Assembly (NCBI GenBank): GCA_945916045.1
Contig: CAMEGH010000038.1
Coordinates: 1-5,879 of the forward strand
Origin: an uncultured Candidatus Saccharibacteria bacterium
GTDB taxonomy: Bacteria; Patescibacteriota; Saccharimonadia; Saccharimonadales; Saccharimonadaceae
DNA length: 5,879 nucleotides
Reading direction: 5' to 3'
Shown: in pieces, positions 5,628 through 5,879 of the stretch
Numbering within the stretch: the first letter of the stretch is position 1
How the letters are laid out: each line of letters starts with the position of its first letter
Notes under the pieces: generated by a model
Database searches by the model: none
What the model was told of the DNA's origin: nothing
Seen by the model: the letters and a program-made list of their open reading frames with translations, nothing else
Made by a program: the position numbers and the translations under genes

Positions 5628-5879
5628 TTAGTTAATTTGCACCATGCACTGTGTGATGTCGCTGCCTTCGTCGACGTTTGTCCACGGAGTTTCGTTGTCG
5701 CTTTGGGCGGTTCGTTCGGGATTGCTTGGGTCGTCTGGGTCAGTGAGCCAAAGCAGAGGCGATAGTTCGCAATCTCTGTCTGCGCCTTCAAGAGTATACT
5801 CGAGCATCCAGGCAATTTCACCGTCAATTTCTGCGCTTTGAAAGAACGGCCCGCGTACGGCAAATCCGTCGCCGCCAGA
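5628..5879 (-). CDS. C-terminal 83 residues of an unrecognised acidic protein (start beyond the right edge)
   Basis: On the minus strand the frame is open from the window edge to a TAA at 5628-5630 with no interruption. Of the overlapping frames here it is the most protein-like: Asp/Glu-rich, with a TDPDDPSNPER stretch (residues 46-56 of the visible part), scattered Trp and Phe, and ending in QCMVQIN. Two cysteines (visible residues 37 and 78) could form a disulphide. The acidic, Asn/Thr/Pro-containing composition with paired cysteines would suit an exported or surface protein, for instance a pilin-like C-terminal domain, but this is a guess and no family motif is recognised. Any signal peptide would be in the missing N-terminal part. 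It is transcribed toward the tRNA gene, 70 bases away, with no clear terminator between. Confidence 0.7.
   Translation of the reverse strand, partial: SGGDGFAVRGPFFQSAEIDGEIAWMLEYTLEGADRDCELSPLLWLTDPDDPSNPERTAQSDNETPWTNVDEGSDITQCMVQIN

Noticed and set aside
5644..5841. 65-residue plus-strand reading frame near the right edge
   Set aside because: Ser-rich antisense shadow of the minus-strand gene, with no ribosome binding site or promoter.
5573..5863. 96-residue minus-strand reading frame near the right edge
   Set aside because: It is out of frame with the acidic frame at 5628-5879, runs through the tRNA promoter and has a basic, low-quality composition.

Overview
The window reads as a compact stretch of a bacterial chromosome with about 50% GC. 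TAG, TAA and TGA are all used as stops, so the standard bacterial code fits. The combination of tightly packed genes, mostly missing Shine-Dalgarno sequences, and an unfamiliar His-rich gene between recG and rsmD suggests a candidate-phyla-radiation bacterium, perhaps Saccharibacteria (TM7). That placement is an inference from general feel and cannot be proved from this window.

Layout: positions 1-5070 hold four plus-strand genes that look like one operon. They are a phosphoglucomutase/phosphomannomutase whose 5' end lies before the window, recG (3-base gap), a probable zinc-dependent phospholipase C / S1-P1-nuclease-fold protein (1-base gap), and rsmD (ATGA overlap). A 13-bp terminator hairpin (5059-5088) overlaps the rsmD stop codon. 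Next comes a small hypothetical gene (5139-5405) with an extended -10 promoter placed so close that its mRNA would be nearly leaderless. A symmetrical, probably bidirectional terminator (5433-5458) separates it from a convergent tRNA-Leu(UAG) gene on the minus strand (5473-5557), which has its own promoter at 5585-5613. The right edge (5628-5879, minus strand) is the C-terminal 83 residues of an acidic protein I do not recognise.

How they work together: the operon mixes sugar-phosphate metabolism (mutase), stalled-fork and recombination repair (RecG) and ribosome maturation (RsmD, 16S rRNA m2G966). This looks like housekeeping genes joined by compaction rather than one pathway. The most interesting element is the third gene: it carries a near-complete set of trinuclear-zinc ligands with spacing like Bacillus cereus phospholipase C, but has no signal peptide and no Trp at its start.
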